DNA from: Desulfitobacteriaceae bacterium
GTDB lineage: Bacteria > Bacillota > Desulfitobacteriia > Desulfitobacteriales > Desulfitobacteriaceae
DNA length: 33,572 nucleotides
Direction: 5' to 3'
Assembly (NCBI GenBank): GCA_028704155.1
Contig: JAQVLN010000011.1
Location: forward strand, 1-33,572
The first letter of the stretch is position 1. Each line of letters starts with the position of its first letter. Below the pieces are notes generated by a model, which was not told the DNA's origin, did no database searches, and saw only the letters and a list, made by a program, of their open reading frames with translations. A program made the position numbers and the translations under genes. Below are positions 32,434 through 33,572 of the stretch, piece by piece.

Positions 32434-33385
32434 TTTTAATTCTTTAGTATATAAAACTATCTATAGTTATGATCTTGTCAACTCTCCTTCAGTAATCTTG
32501 ATTTACGGACCTTCGGGTTCCGGAAAAACTACAATGTTAGAATTTCTTTACCAAAGGATCTCTAATAAAAAGGTTTCGGCGGAGTTTATTAATGCCCGGG
32601 CTTTTGCTCAAAGATATGCTTATGCAGCTCAAAATAATTTATTAACTTCTTTTCGGGAACGTTACCGCTCACCCAAATTATTATTTATGGATGACCTGCA
32701 ATTACTTGCCGAAAAGACTAAAACTATAGGGGAACTGTTTTATACATATGAATATATAATTGAACAAGAAGGGAAAATGATTATTTGTCTTGAGGCTGAT
32801 TTCCCGGCTCTTGGTTTTTTGGGTGAAGGTCTGGCTTCAAGGTTTTCAGGTGGTTTAACTTTAAAAATCAGGCAGCCGTCAAATGAGGAAATAGAAAGGT
32901 TTATAGAATATTATCTTAATTCAAGAAATTTATATATGGAGCAAGAAGTTATTAGTGCCTTAACCGGTATGGAATGTAATCTTCAAATGGTTGTAAATAC
33001 TATTAATGACTTTATTGAATTTACTGGATTAAAGGGTACCGGTTTTGATCTGGAGAATTTTCAGGAATTTTTAAGTAAATCGGAGGAAGCCAACTTACGC
33101 AAATTGGAGTTTTGCAATATTATCAGAGTAACTGCTGAGATCATGAATACAACAACTGATGATCTGCTTGGGTCAAGACGCACACCAGGAATATCCGAAG
33201 CCAGGCAACTAGCTATCTATGTTATTCGTTTACTTTGTAAATGTTCTTATCCTGAAATTGGGCGTTATTTTTCGCGTGGTCATGGGGCAATGATTTATGC
33301 CTGCCGACAAATGGAAAAGAGAATAGCCGGGGATTCTGATTTGAAAAGAAAATTTGATGCGATCAATAAGTTTTTTCAATCCTGA
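32414..33385 (+). CDS. DnaA-like AAA+ protein (paralog lacking domains I-II)
   Basis: A 323-residue protein resembling DnaA domains III and IV only. Walker A GPSGSGKTT (32-40), Walker B LLFMDD (89-94) and the box VII-like SRF (142-144) are present. The sensor II Arg (DnaA NIRELEGAL) is replaced in NLQMVVNTI. The C-terminal DNA-binding domain is clear (ARQLAIYVIRLLCK, SYPEIGRYF), but the signature GGRDHTTVxHA reads FSRGHGAMIYA: Arg and His remain, Asp and the two Thr are lost. It is not Hda, which has no domain IV. Expected to bind DNA with altered or reduced specificity. TTG 32414 follows GGGGAGGAAA. Role is unknown; a replication or transcription regulator coupled to LysR is possible. Confidence 0.85.
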   Translation: MQLFVSDFNSLVYKTIYSYDLVNSPSVILIYGPSGSGKTTMLEFLYQRISNKKVSAEFINARAFAQRYAYAAQNNLLTSFRERYRSPKLLFMDDLQLLAEKTKTIGELFYTYEYIIEQEGKMIICLEADFPALGFLGEGLASRFSGGLTLKIRQPSNEEIERFIEYYLNSRNLYMEQEVISALTGMECNLQMVVNTINDFIEFTGLKGTGFDLENFQEFLSKSEEANLRKLEFCNIIRVTAEIMNTTTDDLLGSRRTPGISEARQLAIYVIRLLCKCSYPEIGRYFSRGHGAMIYACRQMEKRIAGDSDLKRKFDAINKFFQS

Positions 33386-33441
33386 TTCGAGGATAATTTA
33401 AACTTATTATGCATTTGGATTAGTTAGTTTTAATATATTCC

Positions 33442-33467
33442 GGAAGTGAAGAGCTTCCTTTTTATTT
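33442..33467 (+). terminator. Intrinsic terminator after the DnaA-like gene
   Basis: GGAAG (33442-33446) pairs with CTTCC (33454-33458) around a 7-nt loop, followed by TTTTTATTTT. The stem is short, but the T tract is good. Confidence 0.65.
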
Positions 33468-33486
33468 TACATTATTTATTTATACT

Positions 33487-33519
33487 CCAGGTAATATATT
33501 AAATGCCAGGTAATATATT
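33487..33519 (+). repeat. Tandem direct repeat of 14 bp
   Basis: CCAGGTAATATATT occurs twice, exactly, at 33487-33500 and 33506-33519, with a 19-bp period. A third partial copy, TAATATATT, lies at 33431-33439. The second copy abuts the SD of the next gene, so the repeats could be operator sites for it. Confidence 0.85.
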
Positions 33520-33531
33520 GGAGGTGAAAGA

Positions 33532-33572
33532 ATGCCGGAATCAATCAAGAAAATGGCTGTCAATTTATTTAT
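33532..33572 (+). CDS. Start of an unidentified gene, truncated by the window end
   Basis: ATG 33532 follows TTGGAGGTGAAAG with good spacing and opens a frame of 13 codons (MPESIKKMAVNLF) to the window edge. The N-terminus is too short to identify. It is preceded by the tandem repeats and separated from the DnaA-like gene by a terminator, so it is probably transcribed separately. Confidence 0.65.
   Translation, partial: MPESIKKMAVNLF

Overview
The window looks like chromosomal DNA from an anaerobic, endospore-forming, low-GC Firmicute, most likely a Clostridia/Peptococcaceae-type organism (Desulfitobacterium/Desulfosporosinus/Dehalobacter-like; this placement is inferred). Sporulation genes include spo0A, a 21-codon spoVM, a pdaB-type deacetylase and a prkA-yhbH-spoVR operon. 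Anaerobic redox genes include NfnAB and a [4Fe-4S] ferredoxin. Shine-Dalgarno (SD) sites are strong and TTG starts are frequent. I saw no rRNA, CRISPR array, prophage or complete insertion sequence. Layout: 1-573 is the 3' end of a CoxE/VWA-type gene. 599-3166 holds two amidohydrolases (NagA-like, and an MTA/SAH/5'-deoxyadenosine deaminase-like enzyme). 3441-5671 is the nfnAB pair behind an extended -10 promoter. 5868-6712 is a c-di-AMP (ydaO) riboswitch controlling a secreted NlpC/P60 hydrolase, convergent with uvrC (6763-8532, minus) across a shared terminator. 8704-12716 is a patch of small genes: a membrane-anchored unknown, a DUF606/YdcZ transporter, two tandem paralogous small proteins, a YfcE phosphodiesterase coupled to a DUF2103-like protein, an unknown, and a lipoprotein. 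12837-16844 carries an exonuclease-fused DinG helicase followed by the phosphatidylethanolamine pair psd-pssA. 17076-20373 runs through an unknown gene, spoVM, an anchored unknown, a ferredoxin (minus), spo0A and a Clostridia-type thymidylate kinase. 20374-20876 has no confident gene but contains tRNA-Arg(CCG) and two terminators. 20877-25370 holds a YitT-family membrane protein, pdaB (minus), a TPR protein behind a switch-like leader with an intrinsic terminator, an unknown, and cobO. 25526-29998 is prkA-yhbH-spoVR. After it, a 129-bp MITE-like element interrupts the operon's terminator-like hairpin. 30293-33385 holds dedA, a cyclophilin, and a LysR regulator whose end overlaps a DnaA-like AAA+ protein. 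The window ends in the first codons of another gene. How the genes work together: the spore-related loci (spo0A, spoVM, pdaB, prkA-yhbH-spoVR) are dispersed units rather than one operon. Psd and PssA are successive steps of one lipid pathway. NfnA and NfnB form one electron-bifurcating complex, and the ferredoxin at 18125 is a plausible partner for such enzymes. The most unusual items are the overlapping LysR/DnaA-like pair (a short DnaA paralog with altered ATPase and DNA-contact residues, followed by tandem 14-bp repeats), the switch-like TPR leader, the MITE inserted in a hairpin arm, and the very short spoVM gene. All functions are assigned from sequence motifs by eye; no database search was run.
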